This document shows positions 17,880 through 26,374 of a DNA stretch of 54,269 bases, piece by piece. Both the position numbers and the translations under genes were made by a program. Within the stretch, counting starts at the first letter, position 1. Each line of letters opens with the position of its first letter. The notes beneath the pieces were generated by a model that saw only the letters and a program-made list of their open reading frames with translations, did no database searches and was not told the DNA's origin. This DNA comes from an uncultured Lachnotalea sp. (GTDB taxonomy: Bacteria > Bacillota > Clostridia > Lachnospirales > Lachnospiraceae), in assembly GCA_947066815.1 (NCBI GenBank), contig CAMSZT010000020.1, positions 1-54,269 on the forward strand. Reading direction: 5' to 3'.

Positions 17880-18977
17880 TCAGTCTCTTCCCCCTTCCGC
17901 TTTTTTCTCCGTCTTTTCCAGCATGTCCCAGCAGCCCAGAAGGTACATGATCCCGAGGGCCCTGTCATAAAGCCCGTAGCCCGGACGGCAGGTCTTCTCC
18001 TCGCCCCAGAGATGACGCCCGTGGTCCGGACGCACATAGCCGGAAAAGCCGCAGTCGTGGTACGCCTTCATGATGCCCAAAATCCCGGTGTCCCCGTCGC
18101 AGTCCCTGTGGGAGGCCTCCGTGAAATCCCCGTTCGGATAATGACGCACGTTGCGGATATGGGCGAATGCGATCCGGTCACAGTAGGTCCTCACGATGTC
18201 CGCCACGTCATTGTTCGGGTTCGCCCCCAGGGAACCGGAACATAAGCACAGACAATTATGCTCGTCGTCCACCATGCCAAGGAAGCGCCCGATGGACTCC
18301 TTGTCACAGAGCAGCCTCGGAATGCCGAAGATGTCCCACGGCGGATCGTCCATGTGGATTGCCAGCTTGATTCCCGTCTCATGGCAGGTGGGCATGAGCG
18401 CCTCCAGAAAATATTTCAGATTCCCCCACAGCTTCTCCCTGGTGACCGGCTTATAGGCCTGAAAGAGCTCGTCCAGCTTCGCCATCCGCTCCGGCTCCCA
18501 CCCGGGAAAGGTCATGCCGTGGAGATTCTCAAGAATATACTCCGCCATCTCCTTATAATCCTCCCGGATACGGCTCTGCTCATAATAAAGCGCATTGGAG
18601 CCGTCCCCGAGGGGGTGGAAGAGATCCGTCCTCGTCCAGTCAAAGATCGGCATGAAATTGTAGGTCACCACCTTGACGCCGAATTTTGCCAGATTCCGCA
18701 GGGTCGTTTTATAATTTTCAATATACTGATCCCTCGTCGGAAGCCCGATCTTGATGTCGTCGTGGACATTGACGCTCTCCACCACGTCCATGTGGAAGCC
18801 TGCGCCCTCGATCCGCCTGCGCACCCTCTCGATCTCCTCCGTCTCCCAGACCTCGCCGGGCTGCTTGTCGTGAAGCGCCCAGACCAGCCCCGTCACCCCC
18901 GGGATCTGTCTGATCATTTCCGGCGTAATGCTGTCATTCCCCTCGCCGTACCAGCGAAACGTCATCTGCATATCCAT
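17880..18977 (-). CDS. uxuA: mannonate dehydratase
   Basis: Dehydrates D-mannonate to 2-keto-3-deoxygluconate. About 365 residues, with MTFRWYGEGNDSITPEMIRQ at the N-terminus, and the HMDDPPWDIFGIPRL and CSGSLGANPNND segments with metal ligands. ATG at 18977 has GGGAGGAA directly upstream; the ATG two codons later (18971) has better spacing and is equally likely. No kdgK/kdgA gene is seen nearby, so the last steps are encoded elsewhere. Confidence 0.95.
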   Translation of the reverse strand: MDMQMTFRWYGEGNDSITPEMIRQIPGVTGLVWALHDKQPGEVWETEEIERVRRRIEGAGFHMDVVESVNVHDDIKIGLPTRDQYIENYKTTLRNLAKFGVKVVTYNFMPIFDWTRTDLFHPLGDGSNALYYEQSRIREDYKEMAEYILENLHGMTFPGWEPERMAKLDELFQAYKPVTREKLWGNLKYFLEALMPTCHETGIKLAIHMDDPPWDIFGIPRLLCDKESIGRFLGMVDDEHNCLCLCSGSLGANPNNDVADIVRTYCDRIAFAHIRNVRHYPNGDFTEASHRDCDGDTGILGIMKAYHDCGFSGYVRPDHGRHLWGEEKTCRPGYGLYDRALGIMYLLGCWDMLEKTEKKAEGGRD

Positions 18978-19002
18978 TTCCTCCCTTCCTTCCTCATAGC
19001 AA

Positions 19003-19067
19003 CAGGCAATTGCGAAACGTGGAATTGTCAGAATCCTTCCCATGTTTCGCGATTTCGCAATTACCTG
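19003..19067. repeat. 65-bp palindromic repeat family B, copy B1
   Basis: CAGGCAATTGCGAAA (19003-19017) pairs with TTTCGCAATTACCTG (19053-19067), one mismatch; inner ACGTGG / CCATGT adds further pairs. Same ends and same total length (65 bp) as copy B2 at 48880. It lies in the untranslated leader of uxuA, 26 bases before the start codon. Confidence 0.8.
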
Positions 19068-19105
19068 CTCATACCAAACCTGCCGCCGTCGATTTTGATG
19101 ATTCC

Positions 19106-19145
19106 AGTATATAAAAAATCTTGGGATCAGACAACTCTGTGATCC
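19106..19145 (-). promoter_or_regulatory. uxuA operon promoter with a small inverted repeat
   Basis: Minus strand TTGTCT (19134-19129), 17 bases, TATACT (19111-19106). GGATCA (19124-19129) and TGATCC (19140-19145) form an inverted repeat over the -35, a possible operator. The transcript would have a leader of about 120 bases containing repeat B1. The 323 bases between uxuA and the methyltransferase hold only these signals. Confidence 0.6.
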
Positions 19146-19299
19146 GTTCTCGATCAAAACCTTACAGAAAAGAGGCGATTGCCATATCTAAAGAAATCTT
19201 TATAGTTCATACGGTTTTCTCTTTATACTTCCTCCTTATACTGAAATCATCAAACGACAATATCGCACACTGAATTCATGATATGAGGAGGGACACCCT

Positions 19300-19938
19300 A
19301 TGTGGCAGTTTTTAAGAGAATACCTCAGTGCTCCGGACACGATCGGAGCGATCGCTCCCAGCAGCAGGCATCTGGCGGCGTCCATGACGGCTTCTATTGA
19401 TTTCGGTCAGGCGCACTGCATCGTAGAATACGGGGCGGGGACGGGAGTATTTACCAGGGAGGTGGCAGCAAGAAAAAGGCGGGACACAACTTATATCGTA
19501 ATTGAACAGAATGACCGTTTTTACGAAATACTGCAAAAACAGTTCCATGGAACGCCGGGAGTGGTGCTGATCCATGGAGATGCCGGAAATGTATGCGGAT
19601 TCTTAAAAGAACAGGGGGTTCGGCATGCGGATCATGTCATTTCCGGTCTGCCATTTACCTCTCTTCCCCGGCAGGTGTCCCACAGGATACTCTCACAGAC
19701 CCAAAAAGCCATCGGAACCGAAGGCGTATTTACCACATTTCAGTATACCCTGCTGCGGAAAACCTTTCTTGAACATTATTTCAACATCCAGAGGATTGTG
19801 CGGGTCTGGCGAAATCTGCCCCCGGCATATGTGCTGGACATGAAATTAAAATACTGCCAGAGGAAGCAGACTTCTGCTGAAGGTGCGGTATCGCGTTTGG
19901 ATTCTTGGCGTACTGCTGATCGTTCCCCTTGTATCTGA
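19300..19938 (+). CDS. phospholipid N-methyltransferase-like SAM-dependent methyltransferase
   Basis: Class I methyltransferase resembling PmtA/ribosomal adenine dimethylase folds: TIGAIAPSSRHLAASM, SAM loop VEYGAGTGVFTREV, acidic IEQNDRFYEIL, and ISGLPFTSLP. The last recognisable family residues are YVLDMKLKYCQ; the final 25 residues (RKQTSAEGAVSR onward) look unrelated and may be a shifted reading of the next gene's start. ATG at 19300 follows GAGGAGGGACACCCT. Substrate not known. It heads a plus-strand group whose downstream members are broken. Confidence 0.8.
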   Translation: MWQFLREYLSAPDTIGAIAPSSRHLAASMTASIDFGQAHCIVEYGAGTGVFTREVAARKRRDTTYIVIEQNDRFYEILQKQFHGTPGVVLIHGDAGNVCGFLKEQGVRHADHVISGLPFTSLPRQVSHRILSQTQKAIGTEGVFTTFQYTLLRKTFLEHYFNIQRIVRVWRNLPPAYVLDMKLKYCQRKQTSAEGAVSRLDSWRTADRSPCI

Positions 19939-20159
19939 CGAAGCGCTCTGCTTTCTTAAAAATATCCTTGCCCCAGTTTTTGAAAATTGGTATAATTGCT
20001 AAAATCATCTCCGTCGGTATGATTTCCTTTTCGGGTTTTTTTGGCAGCTTGTGCGGTCTGAGGCGATGGCAGATGATCACTGTGGAGCTTCTGTTCCTGT
20101 TCCTTGCCCCGGCGGCTCTGCAGCATTTTGGCAAAAAGGGAGTGGCAAAGCTATCATGA
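19929..20159 (+). other. small possible reading frame, unknown
   Basis: A 76-codon frame with hydrophobic stretches (around IGIIAKIISVGMISFSGFFG and MITVELLFLFLAPAAL) starts with TTG without a clear ribosome site and ends in an ATGA overlap with the response regulator start. In another frame the same stretch encodes VRYRVWILGVLLIVPLVSDE, also membrane-like. This is probably a decayed membrane protein gene. I do not recognise it. Confidence 0.3.
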
Positions 20160-20847
20160 AAGAATTCATATTGATTGTTGACGATGATAAAGACATCCGC
20201 AGGCTTCTGGGCATCTATCTGGGCAATGAGGGCTACCGTTACCTGGCCTGTGAAAATGCAGCGCAGGCGCTGGATATTCTGGAGCGCTATCAGGTAGATC
20301 TGATCCTGATGGATGTGATGATGCCGGAAATTGACGGTATCAGTGCCTGCCTGCGAATAAGGGAAAGAAGCAAAATTCCGATTATATTTATGTCGGCGAA
20401 AACGGAAGATATAGACATAATACAAGGTCTCACGGTGGGAGGGGACGATTACGTGACGAAGCCTTGGAGGCAGAGGGCCTGACGCTTTCATGGCGGCTGG
20501 AGGCGGAAAGCCATACCGCCGATATCAATACGCAGCAGATGGTGCGGGTGTTTCAGAATCTGCTGGACAACGCCCGCAAATACGCCGATCACTCCGCTCC
20601 GGTAACCGTGACGGCACAGGAGGCGGACCGGCTCCATATCTGTTTCACGAACCGATTGACAGATGCCAGAGGCATTGAGCCTGACCGAATCTTCGAGCGC
20701 TTCTACTGCGGAGACCAGGCCAGAAGCATCCCCCAAAGCTCCGGGCTGGGGCTTGCCATTGTAAAGCGCATCGTGGAACTCCACGGGGGCGAGGTCGATG
20801 CCTCGTTACAGGGGCAGGAACTGTCCGTCCATCTGTTCCTCAAATAA
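20156..20847 (+). pseudogene. two-component system remnant: receiver domain joined to histidine kinase ATPase domain
   Basis: 20156-20482 encodes a response regulator receiver domain (MKEFILIVDDDKDIRRLL, phosphoacceptor Asp53 in LMDVMMPEIDG, switch Lys in DYVTKPW) and then stops. 20464-20847, in another frame, encodes the end of a histidine kinase: N box NLLDNARKYADHS, IFERFYCGDQAR, and SSGLGLAIVKRIVELHGG. The DNA-binding domain, the kinase sensor and the phosphorylated His region are missing. The simplest explanation is one deletion that removed the regulator 3' end and kinase 5' part. Original class: OmpR regulator with its kinase, VanRS-like in style. Confidence 0.85.
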
Positions 20848-21006
20848 CCCCCATATCGACATTGCAGATATATTAGTAAAGTATAAATTAGTAAATCGTA
20901 ATTGACGAAATTGCAACGGCATGGAGACCGCCGGACAGATGGGTAACGTCACGCTGGTCTCCTACAAGAACATTCTGGAAAAGCTTTTACCGTAATGTTA
21001 TTACCA
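20848..21006. other. intergenic remnant
   Basis: No gene. 20919-20995 can be read as GMETAGQMGNVTLVSYKNIL followed by a stop, looking like the tail of a lost gene; I do not recognise the protein. The remainder is AT-rich. Confidence 0.35.
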
Positions 21007-21978
21007 TCACTTCCCTCTTCGATAGATCCCGATCGCCAGACAGATCACAGCAATTCCGATGCTCCCCGTCAGGAACATCCACTTGATATTTCCGTCGCTG
21101 GTGTGGAAATTCCAGACCCAGGGATTCCACCTGGGCCAGGGATGCAGTTCTCCTTCCCCCAAAATCAGGCCGATCACATGGTCGACGGAAAAGGTATAGA
21201 CTCCGGTCATGACGCTGGCAAGTCCCGCCCGGAAGAAGCGGTTCACCCGCAGATACCTGCATACCAGGAACAAAAGCCAGAGGAAACCTCCGTTAAAGAG
21301 GGCGATGGGCGGCATAATGCGCCAGTAGGAAGCACTGCCGGCATAAAAACCGATACAAAGCATCATGAGGGCAAATAAAATCGTATCTGTCCCCAGCACC
21401 AAGAGGCCCCTGTTCCGTTTCCAGAAGGCCGGGAGGGGAAGGGCATGGGCAAGGTACGGCATAAAGAGGACGGACAGGCCAAAGAGCACCGAGCTTGCCG
21501 CCACCGGGAACCAGCTTCCGTGGGTATAAATGGAGCAGGTCAAAAGCAGCAAGAGAAGCGTTCCGGTAAAGCTGAACATGGTGCAGAGGATCCTCTGTTT
21601 TTCGGCCACCAGGGGGACCACCAGAAGTGAGGCCACGACCATCAGTGCCGTCAGGACAATGAAAAACCAGTCCAGCCCGTGGCCCACGGCCAGATTCACG
21701 ATCAGGCAGACCAGGACCGGGACACAGAGCACCCCGGCGATTCCCATCCCCACGGCCAGGGTATGCCTCCTCTGCCGTTTGGCGTGATGGGCGAGCACCC
21801 CCTCCGTTTCCCGCCGCAGACTCTCCTCATATGGATTAGATTTCATGGACTGCAAAAATGCCTTGCATACCTCGCATTCCGAAAGGTGCTCCTCGATTAT
21901 CTGCGCACTGGACTCGCTGCAGGCGCCGTCCATGTACAAAGGCAGAAGATCCCGTATGATCTCACATTGTTTATTCAT
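21007..21978 (-). CDS. membrane anti-sigma factor with N-terminal zinc-finger (zf-HC2)
   Basis: 323 residues. The N-terminus (CEIIRDLLPLYMDGACSES, then EEHLSECEVCKAFL) has the His-x3-Cys-x2-Cys zinc-binding anti-sigma domain. It is followed by a linker and about seven to eight hydrophobic segments from residue 75 to the C-terminus. It overlaps the upstream sigma factor by 8 bases, so it should hold that sigma factor at the membrane. The signal sensed by the polytopic domain is unknown. Confidence 0.88.
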   Translation of the reverse strand: MNKQCEIIRDLLPLYMDGACSESSAQIIEEHLSECEVCKAFLQSMKSNPYEESLRRETEGVLAHHAKRQRRHTLAVGMGIAGVLCVPVLVCLIVNLAVGHGLDWFFIVLTALMVVASLLVVPLVAEKQRILCTMFSFTGTLLLLLLTCSIYTHGSWFPVAASSVLFGLSVLFMPYLAHALPLPAFWKRNRGLLVLGTDTILFALMMLCIGFYAGSASYWRIMPPIALFNGGFLWLLFLVCRYLRVNRFFRAGLASVMTGVYTFSVDHVIGLILGEGELHPWPRWNPWVWNFHTSDGNIKWMFLTGSIGIAVICLAIGIYRRGK

Positions 21979-22459
21979 GCTCCCTCTCCATCCTTTCCTT
22001 TATTTTCAGGCGGGCCCGATGATAAGTCACCCTCGCCCAGCTCTCCGTTTTCCCGAAGATCGCCGCAATTTTGGCAAAGGGCAGCTCGCCGAACACCCGC
22101 AGGGAGAAAACTTCCTTATAAGGCTCCTCCATCCCATGGAGGATCACGTGAATCCGGTAAGCCGTATCCGCATCGGCCGCCGCCTTTTCGACATCCTCCC
22201 CCGACGGCAAATCCTCCTTCGGCAAAGCCCCCGGTGCCAGACGCTTTCTCTGGCGCATCTCATCATAAAACAGATTTTTTGCGATGGCGCACAACCAGGT
22301 CAGCTCCCCGGAACCCCCGGCAAAATCCGCCCGTGTCACCATAGCCTTATAGAATGCCTGCTGGGTGAGCTCCTCCGCCAGATCCCTGCTTTTTGCAAGG
22401 GTCATCACAAAAGAGTATACCTGCATGTAATAGCTGTTGTATAATTGCTCATAGTCCAT
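21971..22459 (-). CDS. ECF-type RNA polymerase sigma factor
   Basis: Region 2 (YMQVYSFVMTLAKSRDLAEE, LTWLCAIAKNLFYDEMRQ) and region 4 (YKEVFSLRVFGELPFAKIAA) of a sigma-70 family ECF factor are present; about 162 residues. MDYEQLYNSYY at 22459 fits the family best; upstream in-frame GTG/ATG codons exist beside GGGAGG. Its partner is the zinc-finger anti-sigma factor overlapping its 3' end. Confidence 0.93.
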   Translation of the reverse strand: MDYEQLYNSYYMQVYSFVMTLAKSRDLAEELTQQAFYKAMVTRADFAGGSGELTWLCAIAKNLFYDEMRQRKRLAPGALPKEDLPSGEDVEKAAADADTAYRIHVILHGMEEPYKEVFSLRVFGELPFAKIAAIFGKTESWARVTYHRARLKIKERMEREHE

Positions 22460-22636
22460 GCCGCTTACCATCACCTCCCGTCTCTGTCGGTTAGACGAAG
22501 CATCCGGGTTTTCGTTACAAAGTTTTTCTATCTGCCCAGCAAATTTTTCCGATACTCCTTGTAGTTTTAATTATCGGCGTATATAATGAATATCAAAGCC
22601 TTTATAGGCTAAAATATTCAATACAGGGAGGCATCC

Positions 22637-23926
22637 ATGGAGATAAAACGTGACACCTATTTACAACAATTGATTTCCTATCAGTTTGACGGATTAGTAA
22701 AAGTCATCACAGGCATTCGCCGTTGCGGAAAATCCTATTTACTGAAAAAATTATACAAAAATTATCTGCTGCAAAATGGCGTAAAAGAGGAGCAGATCCT
22801 ATGCATCGAGCTTGACCTTGCAAAAGACGTCCGTTTCCGCAATCCGCTGGCACTTTCTTCCTACGTAAGAGAAAAAATGGAAAATCGGAAAGACGAATGT
22901 TACCTTTTTATTGATGAAATCCAGATGTCCGACATGGTGCGCAATCCCTATGATCCGGAGGGAAAAAAAATCACATTTTATGATGCGCTCAACGATCTGC
23001 GCAGCATAGAAAACCTGGATGTCTATGTTACCGGCAGCAATTCCAAAATGCTCTCCCGCGATGTCCTGACTGAATTCAGAGGACGAAGCGATGAAATCCG
23101 TGTTCACCCCTTAAGCTTCTCTGAATATTACTCCGCCGCCGGCAAGGACAAACAGGAGGCCTTCGAGGATTATGCGTTTTACGGCGGAATGCCCTTAATT
23201 TTGTCCAGACCCAACGATGCGGCAAAAATGAATTATTTAAAATCTCTGATCACAGAGGTATATATCAAAGATATTATAGAGCGAAAGCACATTGAAAGGC
23301 AGGACGTCCTGGAACAGATCCTGGATTTCCTCTGCTCGTCCGTCGGCTCACTGACAAACCCCTCAAAGATTGCAAATACCCTGAAATCAAAGCAAATAAA
23401 GGGGATCTCCTCAAATACTGTCCGTGCATATATCAGCCATCTGGAGGACGCTTTTTTGTTTTCAGAGAGCAAGCGTTACGACATAAAAGGCAAATCCTAT
23501 TTTGACACGCCCAATAAATATTACTGCGAAGATCTGGGGCTTCGCAATGCGCAGATCGGTTTCCGGCAACAGGAAATGACACATATCATGGAAAATATCA
23601 TCTACAACGAATTAGTGAACCGGCAATTTTCTGTCGACGTCGGGGTTGTATATGCGAGAACAGTCAACGAAAACGGAAATTCTGTCCGCACACCAAGGGA
23701 AATTGATTTTGTCGCCACCTATGGAGGAAAAAGAACCTACATCCAATCTGCATATGCTATGCCGACAGAGGAAAAAATGGAAATGGAACTTCGCCCCTTT
23801 GCCCTCACCGGAGATTTTTTTCCAAAAATCGTAATCAGACAGGACATCGGAAGGCGCTGGTACGACGACAACGGCATCCTGAACATCGGCCTGCTGGATT
23901 TCCTTTTAGACAAAAATTCCATATAA
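22637..23926 (+). CDS. AAA ATPase of the DUF4143 family, complete
   Basis: 429 residues. Walker A GIRRCGKSYLL near residue 25, Walker B YLFIDEIQMS near residue 92, sensor TGSNSKMLS, then ELRPFALT-type C-terminal domain with REIDFVATYGGKRTYIQ, which resembles a PD-(D/E)xK core. ATG at 22637 follows CAGGGAGGCATCC. Members are common singletons in Clostridia and Bacteroides, often horizontally spread; the role is not established. Lower GC than its neighbours. It separates the two ECF systems. The ATPase at 28-1089 is a distant, broken relative. Confidence 0.9.
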   Translation: MEIKRDTYLQQLISYQFDGLVKVITGIRRCGKSYLLKKLYKNYLLQNGVKEEQILCIELDLAKDVRFRNPLALSSYVREKMENRKDECYLFIDEIQMSDMVRNPYDPEGKKITFYDALNDLRSIENLDVYVTGSNSKMLSRDVLTEFRGRSDEIRVHPLSFSEYYSAAGKDKQEAFEDYAFYGGMPLILSRPNDAAKMNYLKSLITEVYIKDIIERKHIERQDVLEQILDFLCSSVGSLTNPSKIANTLKSKQIKGISSNTVRAYISHLEDAFLFSESKRYDIKGKSYFDTPNKYYCEDLGLRNAQIGFRQQEMTHIMENIIYNELVNRQFSVDVGVVYARTVNENGNSVRTPREIDFVATYGGKRTYIQSAYAMPTEEKMEMELRPFALTGDFFPKIVIRQDIGRRWYDDNGILNIGLLDFLLDKNSI

Positions 23927-24005
23927 ATTTTTGTCGTTCCCTATAAATATAGCGAATATTTTCTTCCCGTTCCTGTCTATAAAAGTGAGAGGGGGAACGA
24001 TACCT

Positions 24006-24563
24006 ATGAAAGATGAACAGATCGTCGCCTTGTTCTGGGAAAAGGACGAGGCCGCCATCAGAAACAGCGACACAAAGTACGGAAAAAGCCTGCACCGCAT
24101 TTCCTTCAACATCCTCGCCAACAGGGAGGACAGCGAGGAGTGCGTAAACGACACCTACGTGAAGGCCTGGAATGCCATCCCGCCGGAAAGGCCCCTGCGG
24201 CTTTTCGCCTGGCTGGGGCGCATTACCCGCAACCTTTCCCTGAACCGGTTTTATGAAAACCATGCGAAGAAGCGGGGCGGGCAGGCTTTGGTCCTTTTGT
24301 CGGAATTATCGGACTGCATTCCGGCCGGGCAGACCGTGGAGGAGGAGGTCGAGGGGAAGCTTTTGACCGAGGCAATCGTCCGCTGGCTAAAGGGCCGCTC
24401 CGAGGAAGAACGGGCCCTGTTTCTCGGCCGCTACTGGTTTGGCGAAAGCCTGGTCTCGCTGGCCATCCTCGCAGGAACGGATCCCAATCGGCTGGCCGGC
24501 CGCATGTTCCGCCTGCGGCAGTCCTTAAAAGACGCACTGGAAAAGGAGGGAATCACCATATGA
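24006..24563 (+). CDS. sigma-70 family RNA polymerase sigma factor (serpin-linked)
   Basis: 185 residues. Region 2: SLHRISFNILANREDSEECV, NDTYVKAWNAIPPERP, FAWLGRITRNLSLNRF; region 4: ALFLGRYWFGESLVSLAI, GRMFRLRQSLKDALE. Related to the ECF-like factors of Firmicutes that pair with a membrane protein. ATG at 24006 follows GAGAGGGGGAA. Its stop overlaps the serpin start (ATGA), so the two proteins are translationally coupled. Confidence 0.9.
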   Translation: MKDEQIVALFWEKDEAAIRNSDTKYGKSLHRISFNILANREDSEECVNDTYVKAWNAIPPERPLRLFAWLGRITRNLSLNRFYENHAKKRGGQALVLLSELSDCIPAGQTVEEEVEGKLLTEAIVRWLKGRSEEERALFLGRYWFGESLVSLAILAGTDPNRLAGRMFRLRQSLKDALEKEGITI

Positions 24564-25978
24564 AACGAGAACGAAAGCTTCTGGACGCCATTGCGGACGT
24601 CCCGGACGAGATGATCGAAGAAACGGAAAAACGGCTGAATCAGACCTATTCTGCCAAAAGCAAAAAACGCCTGCTCTGGCTCCTTCCGGCCGCCGCCTGC
24701 CTTCTCCTGTCCGCAGGCGCCATTCTGTGGTTCGCCCTGTCCGGAACAAAACTTCAGAAAAATCCCAAGGAAACGCCCCGCCTGCAAGCTGCAGCTCCCC
24801 TCATGGAGGTTTCCATGCCGGAAACCTACGCTTTTGACGACTCGGAAACCCGCTGGAAGATCCGGGAGGAAAATCCCGTGGAGGATTCCTTCACGGAGGG
24901 CCTCCTCACATTTTCCTACGAGACGGCCTCTGCCCTGCTCGCAGAAGGAGAAGAAAACGTCAATTACTCTCCCCTCTCCTTATACTATGCCCTGGCCCTG
25001 GCCGCCACGGGCGCAGAGGGAGAGACAAAAGAAGAACTCCTCGCCCTGCTGCATGTTCCCGACACGGACACCCTGGCTGCCCAGTGCGGCAACTTCTTCC
25101 GCCTCTCCTATCAGGACAACGAGATCGGCATCCGGAAGATCGCCAACTCCCTGTGGATGGACAAAGACACTGCCTGGAAGCAGGACTTCATTGAGGGGGC
25201 GGCTAAGAATTTTTATTCTTCCGTCTTTTCCGTGGATCTGGGAAGCGAAGAGGCAGCGGCAGCCATATCCGCCTGGATCTCCCAGCAGACCAACGGGAGC
25301 CTTGCCCCCGCCCTTTCCTCGGACGAAGAATCCGTCCTGAGGCTGATCAACACGGTCACCTTCCACGACGAGTGGGTGGACCGCTTCAATAAAGAGAAGA
25401 CGAAGCCGGACAGCTTTACCCTGTCCGACGGTTCCTCCGTCACCTGTGACTTCATGAACCGGACTTACGATTCCCACGGCTTTTCGAGGGGAGACGGCTA
25501 CACCCGTTCCTCCCTCTCCTTAAAAAACAACACCATGGTTTTCATTCTTCCCGACGAGGGCGTTTCCCCCAGGAGTCTCGTCGACACGCCGGAAAAAATG
25601 CGGGAAGCCTTCGAGGGCGGCGAGAATTACATGGGGGAGGTAGTCTGGCAGGTCCCCAAGTTCGACTTCGTCTCCAGCCTGGATCTGAAAGAAACCCTGA
25701 ACAACCTGGGCGTGAGCTCCGCTTTCGGGGCGGACGCCGACTTTTCCGGTATCACCGACGATGCGGCTTTCCTCTCCGGCGTCACCCAGGGAACCCACAT
25801 CGCCGTCAACGAGGACGGCGTGGACGCCTCCGCCTTCACCATGATTGATTATACCGGAGCCGCAATGCCGGAGGGACGGGCGGACATGCGCCTGACCCGC
25901 CCCTTCCTCTACGGGATCATCGGGGCGGACAGTTCGCTGCTTTTCGTGGGGATCTGTGAGAATCCGACCGCAAACTAG
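24560..25978 (+). CDS. membrane-anchored serpin with anti-sigma-like N-terminus
   Basis: 472 residues. Residues 1-36 are a charged cytoplasmic segment (LLDAIADVPDEMIEETEKRL), 37-60 a transmembrane helix (LLWLLPAAACLLLSAGAIL), then a linker and a complete serpin domain from about 110: NVNYSPLSLYYALALAA, IANSLWMDKD, LINTVTFHDEW, and VNEDGVDASAFTMID as the reactive-loop hinge, followed by TRPFLYGIIGADSSLLFVG. The hinge keeps small residues (GVDASAFT), compatible with inhibition but not ideal. Its N-terminus resembles those of membrane partners of the sigma factor encoded immediately upstream, so it may both inhibit a protease outside and control sigma inside. The protease target is unknown. Confidence 0.9.
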   Translation: MKRERKLLDAIADVPDEMIEETEKRLNQTYSAKSKKRLLWLLPAAACLLLSAGAILWFALSGTKLQKNPKETPRLQAAAPLMEVSMPETYAFDDSETRWKIREENPVEDSFTEGLLTFSYETASALLAEGEENVNYSPLSLYYALALAATGAEGETKEELLALLHVPDTDTLAAQCGNFFRLSYQDNEIGIRKIANSLWMDKDTAWKQDFIEGAAKNFYSSVFSVDLGSEEAAAAISAWISQQTNGSLAPALSSDEESVLRLINTVTFHDEWVDRFNKEKTKPDSFTLSDGSSVTCDFMNRTYDSHGFSRGDGYTRSSLSLKNNTMVFILPDEGVSPRSLVDTPEKMREAFEGGENYMGEVVWQVPKFDFVSSLDLKETLNNLGVSSAFGADADFSGITDDAAFLSGVTQGTHIAVNEDGVDASAFTMIDYTGAAMPEGRADMRLTRPFLYGIIGADSSLLFVGICENPTAN

Positions 25979-25982
25979 AGCG

Positions 25983-26022
25983 GCCGGCCGGCTTGGAAAC
26001 GAGCCGGATAATCGGCCGGATT
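25983..26022 (+). terminator. possible GC-rich hairpin after the serpin gene
   Basis: CCGGC (25988-25992) and GCCGG (26002-26006) with flanking CGGCCGG repeats can fold just after the serpin stop; TTCTAAATTT follows. Weak evidence for termination. Confidence 0.4.
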
Positions 26023-26037
26023 CTAAATTTACTGACG

Positions 26038-26305
26038 AAAAGCGCCCTCTGATTTCCTCCGCAGACACGTCGGTTTTACCGATTTTGCTCCGCCGCCTGT
26101 TACAGGCCATTCCCGCTACTATAGAAGCTGGCAGCGAAATGGCCTGAGCTATGCAAGGCACTAAGGCTCGAAAATACCTCGCCAAGAGCCTTTACATGTA
26201 TCGCACGTAAGCGCCCAAAAGACGAGCGCTGAGTGCTCATAACGATGCTCGCAAGATCGGCAAACCCTTCCTATCGTCTACTTGAGGAAATCAGGAGGCG
26301 CTTTT
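26038..26305. repeat. fold-back element family A, copy A2 (full form, divergent stem)
   Basis: The ends AAAAGCGCC..CTGATTTCCTC (26038-26059) and GAGGAAATC..GGCGCTTTT (26284-26305) pair over 22 positions with two imperfect pairs. This stem has no sequence similarity to the CCGTCAGG stem of A1/A4, but the interior is homologous: CGCAGACACGTCGG, GATTTTGCTCCGCCGCC, a central hairpin ACAGGCCATT / AATGGCCTG, GCAAGGCACTAAGGCTCGAA, ATGTATCGCACGTAAGCG, ATAACGATGCTCGCAA and CCTATCGTCT. It fills the space between the convergent serpin and IclR genes. Confidence 0.85.
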
Positions 26306-26351
26306 CTGCAATTCAGGTGAAGCTCAGCCGATTTATTCAGCCTGCCTCCAG

Positions 26352-26367
26352 GGTGGCGGCCGCCACC
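26352..26367. terminator. perfect 16-bp palindrome downstream of iclR-type gene
   Basis: GGTGGCGGCCGCCACC lies 8 bases beyond the stop of the IclR-family gene (minus). It can form a GC-rich hairpin; no clear U-run follows, so its role as terminator is a guess. Confidence 0.4.
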
Positions 26368-26374
26368 GACCATT

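Noticed and set aside
26038-26305. Element A as an IS200/IS605 or group II intron end
   Set aside because: No transposase, reverse transcriptase or maturase reading frame is inside any copy, and no domain V-like GNRA hairpin is visible. No clear target duplication flanks any copy.
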